The translations under genes and the position numbers were made by a program. This document shows, piece after piece, positions 34,701 to 47,040 of a stretch of DNA of 64,000 nt. The first letter of the stretch is position 1; each line of letters starts with the position of its first letter. The DNA comes from Halichoerus grypus. Taxonomy: Eukaryota > Chordata > Mammalia > Carnivora > Phocidae. Location of the stretch: positions 150,029,793-150,093,792 of the forward strand of contig NC_135717.1 of NCBI RefSeq assembly GCF_964656455.1, given 5' to 3'. The notes below the pieces were generated by a model. It saw only the letters and a list, made by a program, of their open reading frames with translations. It was not told where the DNA came from and ran no database searches.

Positions 34701-37512
34701 TTAATTCTGGCAAAATTTTGCCAGGAGTTAATCTTTCCTTTTGAAGTGTTGATCTTCCACATGTTTGAAAAATCAATCTTACTTGCTTCTGCTAATTTCA
34801 TGGGGATTATATTTCCTCCAGAGACCACAGAGATATACCATGGTAACTCAGAGTTACATGGGACGGGATCTTAGAAAACACATAGACACAATCCTCATTT
34901 TATAAATAAGACCAGAAAGACGTCAGAGTGAAGAAATTATTTACATGTGGTCTCATAGTCTAACACCTTCTACCTGAGCTCTTACTACAAAGACAGAAAA
35001 TCCAGATTACCAATCAATGAGGAAAGGAGGTAAGTGGTTCTTTATTATTACTTTCTCTTTGTTCTCTGTCTTCAATCATCAGCATTTTGTATATTTTTAG
35101 TTTATTGGGAAGCATGACATGATGGCCACTTCATATATACATTGTTTTTGAAAGAACCACATGAATCTTATATAATAATTATATCAAATTCTATTTCCTC
35201 AAATCTTTTCCACGTAATACTATTTACCCTAAATGAATATTTTTAAGAGTTTCCCAAAATTCATTATCCCCACAATGGAAAATATAATCTACATTATATC
35301 AAAAAGCCAGGAAATTTAGATGACTCAGGCTGAATTTCTCCATCATATTCTACACAATTAGCTCTCTATTCTATCTCTGAAATTTATAAACAGATTAAAA
35401 ATGGAGAAAGACATGGTTTGGGAAAATGCTTTGTCTCTTACTGAAGAATTTGGGGCATATATGTGCCAATTCAGCCTCATCAGAAGGAAATTAGCCATAT
35501 AAGATTCCATTAGGAGATTCAAAGTTTTTTAAACATTTTCTTTGGAATTAGGACTGGGAACCCTTTCTCATTCTTTAGTTTATGGACCCAGACAACCTGA
35601 CACATTAAAAAGTTATCCTGAAATTGTTTCTTTTTTCTGTGTTTATTAGGCACCTGTCCATTGGCTCACTTAAGTGGTCATCCTGAATAAATCTTTTCAC
35701 AGCAACAAGAAAGGAAATGGAGTATAGATATGACATATCTTTTATAACTCAACATCACAAAACATATGTATTCCTCCAAACACATGTTAAAAAATGTCAA
35801 TAATAGAAAATTCAGTAAATGGAATTATATATTATTAGGTTTTACTTTTTCTTCTAGAGTACATGTATTAAAACTGAAGCTTATAAGAAAGCACTGAAAC
35901 TTATTTTTCTTTTTTTTTGGTTTCTTTTACTTTTAAAAACAAGTATTGGCTTAGATATTTGGCTTACTCTCAAATACGTCCCTCTTAAAAAATGACTCTA
36001 TAACATTACTTCATTTTCTTTGGTGGAGAAAATACTGTTTTACTGGAGAAGATGATTTGATTCTTATGATTGCTGGAAAATAAATTTGAATTATATTTGA
36101 AGATACTTTGGACTATTTCAAAAATATTTTAACATCATTCTAAGCTTCTTATTTAAATAGTTATGGTGATTTACAGAATAAACATCCACTCAACTATGTT
36201 TCAAGAACATTATTTATCCATTCCCTCAAACATTAAACATCAAAATTTCCTATGCACTCATGTATTTACCACAGTCTTGGTGGTAACACACAAAACATTG
36301 CTGTTGCCAAGATTTTGGATTAATGACTATGTTTACCTTCACAGTAGTGGAAAATATTAAACAATGCAAAATTTTAAGCTTGGGGGTCTGACTAATGCTA
36401 CAGAGCTAGTTGAAATTTGCTTAACTCAAGCAGTGTGTCTGAAAAGTATGAATAACAACTGAGTCTTGTTCTTTGCTAGTCAGTGTCAGTAAATATATTT
36501 TGCACCAGCATGACTATTTTTATTTTTCTTTGTGTACATTAATTCTACATTCTTTTTGGGTATACAATGCAAAATAAAATATTTCTTTAGATATTATCAA
36601 AATTTGGGCATGTTCAAAGATATGTTGAGTTCTCAGTAATATGAGCAGTGTGGAGGGGGGGGAAAGGATGTTGAGTTTGTGCAGTATCTAAAAAGAAAAT
36701 ATGCCCTACTATCATTGGCTTGCCTAAGGGCAGGCTGTTATGATAGTGAGCAATGTCCAAAGGGATGAAAGTTAAGACCTGGTCTAAACAGGTTTTAGTA
36801 CATGAAAAAAGTATTTATCAGCCAGTATTAGTTGGTTTTCAGATTTGAGCTAATATTCAAAAGTCAGTTGTGGTTTTTTAAGAAAGACCCCTCTGGATAA
36901 TGGGAAATAGGACTGGATAAAGGAAAATAGGATTCAGTTGCTGGCAGTGATAGTTTTTTTCTGGTTAAGGAATTTTAAGACATATTAATGAAGGATTGGG
37001 CAAAAAAAAAAAAAAGATGAAAAAAAGTAGTCACATAGATGTGTCCACTCTGTTGGTGATAGAAGGAAGGAGAGGGAAGAAGAGTGAGAGAGGATATGGG
37101 GTTAAGTGGAAAGCTAAATGGGAAGCTCCATAGGTAACTAGAACTTACCCAAGATGTTGGTTTCATTGAAGAAAGCCTAATTCTAGGCCATATCCTCTGG
37201 TTGAACAGAGGCTCCTAATTTCCTTTTGTCCTGCTCAGAATTGACCCAAGAACTAAGAAAGACTAATCAAGTAAGGACTGATTTGAACAATTCCAACTCA
37301 TGATGTACCCAGGAAGTCAGTGGGAAAAATCAATATGAATATCCTATCTATTCTTGTGCTGTCTCATTAGGGGCAGGGATATGATGATTTATGATTTATA
37401 ATACAGCTATAATCTATTTCACAGACAATGTGTATGTAGGTTTGGTAGGGTTTAGTGAATTGTGAGAGAATTAATTTTCTAAAGTTTGCATATAAGCCCT
37501 CCTTTAAAAAAT
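34701..37512. other. Unique sequence, no gene seen
   Basis: About 2.8 kb with no recognised element. The sub-stretch 35395-35530 has a balanced composition and looks conserved by eye. A G run at 36655-36662 and a T-rich block near 35908 are the only simple features. Confidence 0.4.
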
Positions 37513-37523
37513 AGATTCTGCAG

Positions 37524-37727
37524 GGGCGCCTGGGTGGCTCAGTCGTTAAGCGTCTGCCTTTGGCTCAGGTCATGATCCCAGGGTCCTGGGATAGAGCCTC
37601 GCATTGGGCTCCCTGCTCTGCGGGAAGCCTGCTTCTCCCTCTCCCTCTCCCCCTACTTGTGATCCTGCTCTCACTGTGTCTCTCTCTGTCAAATAAAAAA
37701 ATAAAATCTTTAAAAAAAAAAAAAAAA
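37524..37727 (+). mobile_element. can-SINE, sense, near consensus
   Basis: Head GGGGCGCCTGGGTGGCTCAG, full body, (AAATA) tail and a long A run. The duplication AGATTCTGCAG lies at 37513-37523 and 37728-37738. Confidence 0.97.
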
Positions 37728-37739
37728 AGATTCTGCAGG

Positions 37740-39655
37740 GAAGAAAGCTTTGTTACAAAGTATCAGGGTTTTTGTTTGTTTTTTTTCGTTAGTATCTCTC
37801 AGGTCTTCTGTATGTGTGCATGAGCACTGCCATTCCTAAGCATAATCTTCATGAAAGCCTGCCTTTTTCAGCATGGCATACTCAACACCAAGAACCAATT
37901 CAGAGAAAGACCTCAAGAACGAAATGTTGAATCAACAATATCCATTACATGCTCAGAATGACTTAGAGTAATGGGATTTCTTGGCATTGGTCAAATGCAA
38001 GAGTCCATGTTAAAATTTATGGTTGTACTACTCTCTTGGATATGTGTAGGTGCCCACCTCTACTAGCCCCCATGATTTTAGTACAGTACTTTCTATAAAG
38101 TATTTCTTAAGGCTTTAGAAATTTGTATTTTGCTCTCAAATTCCTTCTCTCACTCACTTATATGCTCTAAGGCCTAAATAAATTCAAAACAAAGTGTATT
38201 TGGGCACAAAATGATTTTCTCATTTCTGTATTCATTATTCTTGTTCACAAATAGACAAGTAGATAGAAACTACCAGCTTCCCACATTGGGGATATATTCT
38301 TTTCTTCATCTCAAAAAATGGAGTATTCATTAGTCTTATAATAAATATGCCTTGTGCTGGGAAAAGGTCTTAAGTTCTGGGAACTCCAAGAATAATTAAG
38401 ATCCAGTTTCTTCACTCAGGGAACCTGCAGTTCAGCAGGCAAGACAGAATTTTAAAGAGCAAACAATACTATAGTCAGATAAGAACTAGACTAGAGGGTT
38501 TAAAAAAGCGTTCGGAAAGAACTGATTAGTTCTATCACCTAATGTGTGATACGTCTCCCACACCTTCATAAATTTCCATTTTGTGACTTGGTCATTTGTG
38601 ATCAAAGACTCTATTAGTAACAATTAAATACAGAAGAAAAAAATGTGTTTAATATGCAAACAATACTTGTTTGATTTTCTTTATCAAATTCTAGATAAGT
38701 TACAATACATTTAAACAAGCAGTTAACTCTTCACTTTCCTTATTTCTTTAAGAAATCACTTAAAGATGATTATCAGGCCTGAAGTGGAAGATGATAATCC
38801 ATATGATGCTGAGCTCCTATTATAATTACTGCACAATATGTATGAAGCCATTAGACATGAAAGTATTGAAATTCTCAGGACAATGTCTGTAATAAATGTG
38901 TACTACACACTTTGTTAAGAGAAACACTAATTACCTATTCTTCTGGCTTCAGTAGAGTTTCATTCTGCTACCCAGGCATAAAAATACTGACACAACACTT
39001 CTGGGTCTTGCCTGTACCCTTTACCTGTCCATACCACAGAAAGATCAATAACTTACCTAGCTGGTGGAATTCGTAAAAGAAGTGCTAAGAATGCATTACT
39101 CATGGCTCTCACTCTCTCTTTCATTCTCTGAACCCATCTCTTGAACTAGTGTCTGTTAAGAAGCTTAAGACCGCTCTATTTCCACCTTCCATGCAAGAAG
39201 CAACAGGACAAGATCTAATTGTATAAAGCTGTAGTTGTATGATTTCTTTGCCTGACATAAATTTGTGGGATATGTTACAGGAAAACAAATTTGGCCTTAG
39301 GTCTAATCTGTGGTTTCATACCCCAATCCAGCTTTGCCAGGTATCTCTGTACTACTCCTGTGTCTCTATTATAATTGATTCTGAATTCAGAAGAGAGTAA
39401 ATTATGATTTATCATCTAAACACCAATGCATTTTTATGTGAAAACGAACAAACATGTTGAATACTGCAGTGGATACAGAGGTCAAATATTGGCCTTCTCA
39501 AGAATTTATGACCTAAATAGGAATGAGATTATTACCCAAGGTTATTGCCCAAATAGTTGCAATATTAGGCCAAAAGTTTCAAAGAACTTAGATTACAGTT
39601 GTGACAGAGACGTCGAGTTGCCTGCTCCAATTTCCAATGTCCCTTTTTAGCACAT
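37740..39655. other. Mostly unique sequence with possible L2 trace
   Basis: A weak LINE-2/MIR3-like block may lie at 38325-38510 (CTTGTGCTGGGAAAAGG, CTCAGGGAACCTGCAGTTCA). The segment 38750-38930 is repeat-free and even in composition. No gene recognised. Confidence 0.35.
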
Positions 39656-39659
39656 TGAC

Positions 39660-39915
39660 TGCCAAGAATGAAGTTCACATTTCCCAGTATCCATTCAGCT
39701 AGGTGGTGTCACTTGCTTGAATACATGCTGATCGATGAGTTGGAAGTCAAAGTTGGAAGCTTTCAGTTAATTTTTTTTTAAGAGCACTAGAATGTGACTT
39801 TTTCTTCTTTTCTCCATCTTGCTGCTTCGGATGCATCTTCTGTGAGTCTAATTTTGTCTATGAGGACATGGGTAACACCCTCGTTTTAGAGAAACGTGAA
39901 GCTAGAAACAGCCTG
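39660..39915. repeat. Ancient interspersed repeat, family not assigned
   Basis: CACATTTCCCAGTATCCATT at the left, a central ATCTTGCTGC region and AGAAACAGCCTGGGTCTCCC at the right match the layout of another relic at 52290-52790. I cannot name the family safely. Confidence 0.45.
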
Positions 39916-40069
39916 GGTCTCCCCTGACCGTAAGTCATCATTCCCACCCTAGAGACTATCCAGATCTGGACTTTTTATGAGAAAGTGTAACTCTCTATCT
40001 TCATAAAACACCATTTCCATGATTTGTGTGATGCACAGCCAAACTGGCCTTTAGATAATCAGTTATGAA

Positions 40070-40455
40070 GTAAAGGGGAGACACTTTGAGGTTCATGACA
40101 TATGAGATAAGTTTGAATGATGAGTAGGAATTATGTATGATGCTGGCTTGGTGGGAGTAGAGAGTTTCAGATTAGGGGGACAGCATGTGCCAAAGCGGCT
40201 GCTCAAAAATTAAAAAAAAAAAAATCCTGTAGCTTTCTGGGAGTGAGAGTATGTGAAAAGGGCCAAAGTCTGGAGGCCTTGAAGCCAGACCGAAATAATA
40301 GGTAAATGAATAAACAGAGACTGTGACAGGTTTTTGGATGAGAAGAGACCTGATTATTCTGTACTTTAAGAAGATAAAAATGGAGGCAATGAGCAGATAG
40401 ATGGGACAGTGAGACTCAGCAGAAGTGTGATGAATTAGGGGTGGTTGCACAGCTA
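40070..40455 (-). repeat. L2 fragment, antisense
   Basis: GGGACAGCATGTGCCAAAG, GAGGCCTTGAAGCCAGACC and GACCTGATTATTCTGTAC follow the antisense L2 order. Diverged. The minus-strand open frame 40172-40450 is chance. Confidence 0.5.
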
Positions 40456-40911
40456 TGCGAGTCCACTAACTTGTACACGTGAACAAAGGGAATTTGATGG
40501 CATGTGAATTAAATATTGATAAAGCTGTTATTTAAAACAAAACTGCTGTGGGATGATAGACTATGCAACAGGCAAGGGCTTTAACCCAGGGACTGGCAGT
40601 GAGAATGTAAAGTGGAGATACAGACAATAATCACCAACATTATAAAATGTCTTGAAAGGGCTGTCTAATTCTTCCAGTCCTCATATTCCCCTACTCTTTA
40701 ACTCTTTACAGTTTTGTCGCAGCATGCCCCTGGAACTCCTCTTATTTAAGTTACCGTTGATGAAAAGTTGCTACTCACTGGTCTCCTTTCTGTTGCAAAT
40801 ACAGAGCTTTCTGTAGCGTTCGACATTGCTCAACATCTAACACTACTTGAAACTCCTTCAATGGCCTCGAAGATAATCTTGGGGTTGTTACTAACTTTTG
40901 CAGCCATTCTA

Positions 40912-41325
40912 TATCAGTTACAGTTCTCCAGAGAAACAGAACCAATAAGATGTGTGTTTGTGTGTGTGTGTGTGTGTGTACAGAGAAAGAGTTTTGTGGG
41001 GGCTGCCAAGTGCAGAATCTGCAGGGCAAGCTGGCAGCTAGAGACCCAAGGAAGAGGTTATGTCGCAGCAGCTTGAGTCTGCAGGCAGGCTGGAGTCAGA
41101 GTTTCCTCTCCCTCAGGAAACCTCAATCTGTTTTCTCTTAAGACCTTCAACTGATTGGATGAAGCCCATCCATACCATGGAGGACAATCTGCTTTGCCCA
41201 AAGTCTACTGATTTAAATGTTAATCTTGTTTTAAAAAAAGAGAGATATCTAGATTGATTTTGAGCAAACATCTGGGCACTGTAGCCTAGCCAAGTTGACA
41301 CATAAAATTAACCATCACAGACTCC
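40912..41325. repeat. Ancient interspersed repeat with internal (TG)n
   Basis: It starts CAGTTACAGTTCTCCAGAGA, carries AACCAATAAGATGTGTG and a (TG)n tract (40951-40979). It continues with TTCAACTGATTGGATGAAGC, TACTGATTTAAATGTTAATC and ends AAGTTGACACATAAAATTAA. This is a common mammal-wide repeat whose internal dinucleotide tract is variable. I do not assign a family name. The open frames over it are spurious. Confidence 0.6.
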
Positions 41326-41329
41326 TTTA

Positions 41330-41717
41330 ATAAATATGCCTTAGCCCACTCATAGAGGTTAAGTCTTCCCTAGTTTTTATTCTTGGTTCTTTTTGTTACT
41401 TAAATACTATTTACCGTTTATTCAGAAACCACTTATATATTTATCAATTTTATTCAGCAAACACTTGTATATTCTCATATCTGCTATATAAAAATTGATT
41501 TCTTTGTTATCTGCATTGAAGGGAGAAATGAAGGTAGGATGTCAACAACAGGGTTATAGAAAGGTGAGGAGGTTCAAGAACAAAATCATAGAAGATAGCC
41601 AAATTTGGAGGAGTGTAAAAATAGTCATAACAGAAAATAAGAAAACAATAAAGGCTGATGGGTCAGGTAGAAAGACTAATAGAACCAGCCAACTGTCATG
41701 TCACTGGGGAGAGTCTC
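41330..41717. other. Unique sequence, no gene seen
   Basis: The plus open frame 41495-41722 is lysine and arginine rich with no domain, and I regard it as chance. Some L2-like wording near 41550 is too weak to call. Confidence 0.35.
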
Positions 41718-41732
41718 AATAGTAACAAATGA

Positions 41733-41923
41733 GGGCACCTGGGTGGCTCAGTCGTTAGGCATCTGCCTTTGGCTCAGGTCATGATCCTGGGGTCCTGGGA
41801 TCGAGCCCCATATCGGGCTCCCTGCTCCACGGGAAGCCTGCTTCTCCCTCTCCCACTCCCCCCTGCTTGTGTTCCCTCTCTCGCTGTCTCTGTCAGGTAA
41901 GTAGATAAAATCTTTAAAAAAAA
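41733..41923 (+). mobile_element. can-SINE, sense
   Basis: GGGCACCTGGGTGGCTCAGT head, full body and A-rich tail. The duplication AATAGTAACAAATGA lies at 41718-41732 and 41924-41938. Confidence 0.96.
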
Positions 41924-42234
41924 AATAGTAACAAATGAATCGGGAACCTCAGAAAAGATGAAAATTGAGGAAAGGTAATTAGATTTGGTGACTAGAAGAT
42001 AATTCAGGATCTTATTTGAAGGTGGCATAGGTTCACTGAAATAAAGATGTATCAAGAAAATGGCTTCAAAATTAGAAAACAGAAAACTGCAACCACAGTC
42101 ACAAAGGGGAAGAGCCACCTCAAATGATAATGCTTCAAGGATATACAACTCATTAAACCATCCTGCTCAGGAGCTGTAAGAACTTGAGCAAACTAATGAA
42201 CCACTCTTCCTCAGTTTCTTCATCAGTAAAATAG

Positions 42235-42420
42235 GTTATGTATATAAATATATATGTTATATACATTTAATTTGTACACATGCAATTTTATATGTATATA
42301 AAATATATTAATATATAAATTAAACATAAATATATATAAATATAAATTATATATAATTTAGATACATATTTATAATTATAGATAATACATATATATTATA
42401 TATCAGACACTTGCATATTT
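42235..42420. repeat. Extremely AT-rich low-complexity tract
   Basis: About 185 bp made almost only of TATA, AATATA and TTTATA words, with many overlapping short inverted repeats. It is likely unstable and able to form cruciforms. Confidence 0.9.
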
Positions 42421-42844
42421 ATATATGGATTGCAGTAAGTATTTAATAAAACTAGGTCACTTAATTGCTTCACATATAATGAAGACTGTCACTAAGTATC
42501 TAGGACACATAGTGGAGGCCTAATCTATTATCCATTTGGGATGATAGAATGCTCTATGCTGCCAGAAATACAAGTGAACTTTCTTCTACAGTGCCCCTAA
42601 TCCTCTGTCACTAAAGCTAAAAACTCGGCAAATGTTTTCCTAGTCATAGAGCCTATGTCAGGTTAAAAAAAAAAAAAAAATGTGTGTATCGTGTGGAATG
42701 AAGGCAGAGCTTCTCTCATCCAGGGATTGTGCTTGTCTGAATTTTCTATGTACCATCCTAGGCTGGTTTATATTTGTTTCTCAGAACAGGACTTGATGAT
42801 ATACAGTAAGGACCTATTCATTGGACACTCCACCACAGAATTTC

Positions 42845-43080
42845 CCGATCTGGAAGTTATTGACATTTCAGGTTGGATAATTCTTTCTTGGGGGGTGGGA
42901 GCTATCCTGTCCATTGTAGGAGCATTAACAGCATCTTGCCTCTACCAACTAGGTGTAAGTAGTGACCCACTTTAAGGTAACAACCTACTATGTCTCCAGA
43001 TGTTGTCCAATGTCTCCAGGGGTAGGTATAATATCTCACCTCTCCCTCAGTTCAGAATCATTGCTCTGCAGTCCCTCAAA
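42845..43080 (-). repeat. MER20 (hAT-Charlie fossil), antisense
   Basis: TTATTGACATTTCAGGTTGG, CTATCCTGTCCATTGTAGGA, CTCTACCAACTAGGTGTAAG and TGTCCAATGTCTCCAGGGG fit the reverse of MER20. MER20 copies have been linked to placental-mammal gene regulation; whether this one acts is unknown. The open frame 42682-42975 across it is spurious. Confidence 0.7.
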
Positions 43081-43947
43081 TGCGGTAAAAAACTATTTTT
43101 GTGTGTGGCCTAATTTTATCAATGCTTGTATGTATGTATGTTGTGAGTAGAAACGATTTTGCCTTTGGTTTATTCAAAATATTGTTCTATCTTTTTCATT
43201 AACCGGTCTGGCCAATTACTGAGTGTATTAGTCCATAGCTCGTGATGAAAATCATGGGACCATATTTATTTTAATAAAACATTTTATTAGAACAAATTAA
43301 GATCTTGGATTTTGTGAATAATCTCTTGTGTCCTAATTAATAACACTCAGTAAATAATCCTTGAGTAGCATTCCCAGAACCATTTATAGTACTACCTAAT
43401 GGTAGTTGCCAGAATTACAGAAAACTCTTCAGGGAACCTGTGGCAGGATCAGATATATCCTATTGTGTTTATTGATGGTAAATATCACACTGTAATATTT
43501 ATAATAGAAAGACCGAAGGTGTTGGAAGTTCTCCGAGAAGTGGCAGAGGATGCCAAACAGGTGCACAAATACTCCTGCTCAGTGTCTCTGCTAGATTAAG
43601 CCCTTTCCCAAGTGCATTAGTTTCCTTATACCTCCCCAAAACACTTCAGAGAGTTTTATAAAATTTATAAAATTTTTATTTTTATAAAATTTTAACAAAA
43701 TAGCCTCTAATATGAAAGAATCCCAACCCCCTATTTCTAAATGCCTTCTCTTAGTATCCTTGAATTTTAAAGCCTAGATTTTTCCAGGGATTGGATATTA
43801 ATTCTTTCAAAACACCTTTAAATCCATCAAAAACTAAAAAGAAAATTATTTTAAAAAATCAGTTTACCTTCTTCAAACCTATTGTTTAATGTAAATTGAA
43901 AACCTGACTGTTGCTGAAATGAGAGCAGGATTAGTCTTTGCTCTTTA

Positions 43948-44096
43948 TTTTTTTTCAATGATTTTATTTATTTATTTGAGAGAGCATGAGTGGGGGGGAG
44001 GGGCAAAGGGGCAAAGGCTGAGCAAGGAGCCTGATGGGATCATGACCTGGGCCAAAGGCAGATGCTTAACCCACTGAGCCACCCAGGGGCCCCTAC
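43948..44096 (-). mobile_element. can-SINE with internal deletion, antisense
   Basis: The minus strand reads GGGGCCCCTGGGTGGCTCAG, but the middle of the body is shortened compared with other copies, so the element is only about 150 bp. The duplication TCTTTGCTCTTTA lies at 43935-43947 and 44097-44109. Confidence 0.92.
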
Positions 44097-44099
44097 TCT

Positions 44100-45085
44100 T
44101 TGCTCTTTAATAACATTATAGCAGGCAGGCAGTCTTGCACTTGCCCTGGTTAAAACCCCTCTCTGACAATTCTCCTTCAAGACAAAACCCATCTGCTTTT
44201 TGTGGGACTCCTGATGCTCTGCCCTCTGCCACATTCCCATTCTCATTTCCCTTCCTCACCACATGCCCTTTGTACTCTATGCTCAAGCCACCTCCTCTAT
44301 GTGGTTTTCTGAACCTAAGGAGCACATCACGCCTCAGTGCCCTCCTAGTTTATTCTTCCCTCTTCTCTTTAGGGCACTAACTTTTGATACAGACTTATGA
44401 CTGGACTCAAGTATAGGTTACTCTGAAAAGTCCTCTCAATTCAGTTAAATTCTGGATCCAGTGTGCTCCCATAAGATAGCACCCTGAGGCTGTGTCTGGC
44501 AGTGTCCCGCCACAAAGAGCATCCTTGACCAAGAAGCCAGCTGCTGTGCTCTGAAATTCATGTCTGCATGCCAAGGTGACAACCCTCATAGGTCATGTCT
44601 AGTCAATGTCTGAATGTGGTGAGATTCAGGCAGACCCATCCTGGGAGACCTCGCACTCTTCAGATTCTTGCTTGCTTCAGTGACTCCCCTGATTTGCTAG
44701 ACCTTCCTCCGATGACACAGCAGTCCTGGAAACTTCACCCACTCTTCGCTCTCTCCACTCAGGGTCAGACTTGCATCATGACTGACTGCTTCTCAAACGT
44801 CTCCACTTCCTCCGTCTATTCTTTCACAGGCATTTCCCCTAAAAAAAAATCTGTACACTTGTTCTTAGCATCTGCTTTTAGGAGGACTCAGAATACACCC
44901 CTGTATGTATCTCTAACTAGGCACCCAATAGGCTGTAGTGTACTTGCACATCTGTGAGTTGGTCTTCTATACAAGACCATCATCTTTTTGTCACTGGGGA
45001 TTGGACCTTCTTCTCTATCCTCAGTGGCAACATTTAGTAAGGATTCAATATGTGTTTGTCAAATGAAAGACTGAATCACTCACTT
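44100..45085 (+). repeat. Diverged L2, 3' part
   Basis: The clearest part is the 3' end at 44960-45085: CTCTATCCTCAGTGGCAACA, AAGGATTCAATATGTG and GAAAGACTGAATCACTCAC. Upstream, CTCAAGCCACCTCC and CACGCCTCAGTGCCCTCC near 44282-44346 also fit L2. The middle is GC-richer and not clearly L2. No gene is supported by the 120-codon frame at 44595-44957. Confidence 0.5.
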
Positions 45086-45267
45086 TACTGAGCTTTCAAT
45101 CCTACAGACAAATACAACTAAATCCATTTTAAAAATTGACTTACTGTAAGGCACTCTGGTTGCTATAGGATACAGAATGCTATTAAGAAAGCTCCCCATT
45201 TCTCGGCCTATAATTTTAGATCTGGAGAGAGAAAATTATAAATACATTATGCTTACATAAAGACGTT

Positions 45268-45298
<31 letters not shown>

Positions 45299-45354
45299 AA
45301 GAGAAAGAAAGAAAAAGAGAAGGGAGGGAGGAAGGAAGGAAGAGAAAGAAAGAA
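45268..45354. repeat. Compound (TG)n(GA)n(GGAA/GAAA)n repeat
   Basis: Alternating TG passes into GA and then purine-only GGAA and GAAA words, over about 85 bp on one strand. Such a polypurine stretch may form triplex or H-DNA. Confidence 0.95.
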
Positions 45355-45629
45355 ATGGTGCTATAAGAGATTCAGAGAAAAGTGAATTTATTATAGGCTG
45401 GGAAAATGGTATAGGTTTCATCAGCCATAGTATTTCACTTGACAGTGTACAGATTGCTTAGGGAAAGAAAAGATTATATAATAGGCGAGGAGAAGGACAA
45501 TAATAAAATCTTGATGAGAGTGCTTATGGAGTCTTTGGGCATGAGCAAAGTGTTAACAGTGTTGATATAGGGTGATAAGACTGGATAATGTTAAATGCCA
45601 AACTTGGTAGTTGTTTTATAAGAACTTTC

Positions 45630-46650
45630 TTCATTTTCTGTACACTAGCCACCCCTACTGGCCTCCTTGCTCTTCCAGGAACATTAAGCATGTTTCTGCC
45701 TCAGGGCCTTTTCACTTGCTTATCCTTCAGTATTGTTAATTTTCTCTTTTCTTCCAGTTATTTTTAAGTTTTTATTTAAATTTCAGTTAATTAACATACA
45801 GCATAACATTAGTTTCAGGTGTACAATACAGAGATTCAACACTTCTACACAATACCCAGGGCTCATCACAAGTGCACTCCTTAATCCCCATCACCTATTT
45901 CACCCATCCCCCTATGCACCTCCTCTCTGGCAACCATCAGTTTGTTCTCTCTAGTTAAGAGTCTGTTTCTTGGTTTGTCTCCCTCTCTCTTTTTTTTCCC
46001 TTTGCTCATTTATTTTGTCTCTTAAATTCCACGTATGAGTGAAATCATATGGTATTTGTCTTTCTCTAACTGATTTATTTCACTTAGCATAATACTCTTT
46101 AGCTCTATCCACATTGTTGCAAATGGCAAGATTTTATTCTTTTTTATGGCTGAGTAATATTCACATCATTTTTATCCATTCATCAGTTGATGGACACTTG
46201 GGCTGTTTCCATAATTTGGCTATTGTAGGTAATGCTACTATAAACATTAGGGTGCATGTATCCCTTTGAATTAGTATTTTTGTATTCTTTGGGTAAATAC
46301 CTAGTAGTGCGATTGCTGGATTTACCCAAAGAATACAAAAATACTAATTCCTTTTTTTTTTTTTTGCTTTTACTCGGCTATCACTTTCTCAGTGTCTCCT
46401 TCCCTGGTCATTCTATCTAAGGGTTCAAACCCTTTCCAACATTTCTCTCATGTTCTCATTAGTCCCATCACTAACATTCTATACATTGAACTTCTTTAAT
46501 ATGGTTTATTTTTTACCTTTCCATTAGCACGTAAGCTCAATAAAAACAGAATTTTGTCTCTTTTGTTAACTATCATATTTTCACTGTCTAGATTAATAGC
46601 TAGTACATACTAGGCATTCAGGAAATATTTTCTGAATAATTGAAAATTAA
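45630..46650 (+). repeat. L2 (LINE-2) 3' part, split by an L1
   Basis: The left part has CACCCCTACTGGCCTCCTTG and CTGCCTCAGGGCCTTTTCAC. The right part (from about 46370) has TTAGCACGTAAGCTCAATAA and ends TACTAGGCATTCAGGAAATA, then a TGAATAATTG-like tail. The two pieces are collinear in L2, so the L1 at 45758-46350 inserted into it. Confidence 0.75.
45758..46350 (-). mobile_element. 5'-truncated L1 ending in a foldback hairpin
   Basis: Antisense L1 3' UTR (TTTCAGTTAATTAACATACA, TCCTTAATCCCCATCACCTA) and the end of ORF2 run from 45758 to about 46319. The last 31 bases (46320-46350) are a perfect reverse complement of 46268-46298, separated by 21 bp. The intact element at 11341-11400 continues normally past this point, so the inverted copy was made at insertion. 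A T run and L2 sequence follow. Confidence 0.85.
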
Positions 46651-46856
46651 AGAATCACTAAAGGTTCCTAATTGAGGATGTGAATATTATGTACAGTATT
46701 GTGAAGGAGTGGCTGGAAAAAAAAATTCCATGCAGCTAAATTTTGCAGAACAAGTCACTTGGGGGTGGGAGTAATGATGGGAGTCAAGGAAAAGAGGTAG
46801 GCAATCATTGCAAACTGACAAGGGCCAAACTATAATAATGGCTATGTTTATAAAAA

Positions 46857-47040
46857 CAATGATTCTCAAAATCTGACTCTTGAACAAGCATCATCATCAT
46901 CATCTGGGAATTTGCTGGAAATGCAAATCCTCCATCTCTACTTCAGGCCTATTGAATCAGAGACTGAGGATAGGGTCTAGCAACCAGTGTTTTAACAAGC
47001 TGTCCAGGGATTCTGAGGACACCATAGTTTGAGAACTACT
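46857..47040 (-). repeat. MER5A hAT fossil, antisense
   Basis: Landmarks in order: ATCATCTGGGAATTTGCTGG, AAATGCAAATCCTCC, TATTGAATCAGAGACTGAGG, GTGTTTTAACAAGCTGTCCA and TTTGAGAACTACTG, matching reversed MER5A end to end. Non-autonomous, no coding capacity. Confidence 0.85.

Noticed and set aside
41774..42148. 124-codon minus-strand frame
   Set aside because: Its C-terminal third is a translated can-SINE and the rest is unique non-coding sequence.
43399..43599. 66-codon plus-strand frame with an ordered-looking sequence (IYPIVFIDGKYHTV, VHKYSCSVSLLD)
   Set aside because: It briefly resembles a transposase strand but has no flanking domain, no splice context and no recognised family. Probably chance or a small fossil; not called as a gene.
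44595..44957. 120-codon plus-strand frame
   Set aside because: Low-information serine and threonine-rich translation in a diverged L2 area, with no domain and no conserved start context.
45195..45235. TTTCTCGGCCT followed by TTTTAGATCTGG, similar to the start of U2 snRNA
   Set aside because: Only about nine consecutive bases match and the following segment does not, and no target duplication is seen.
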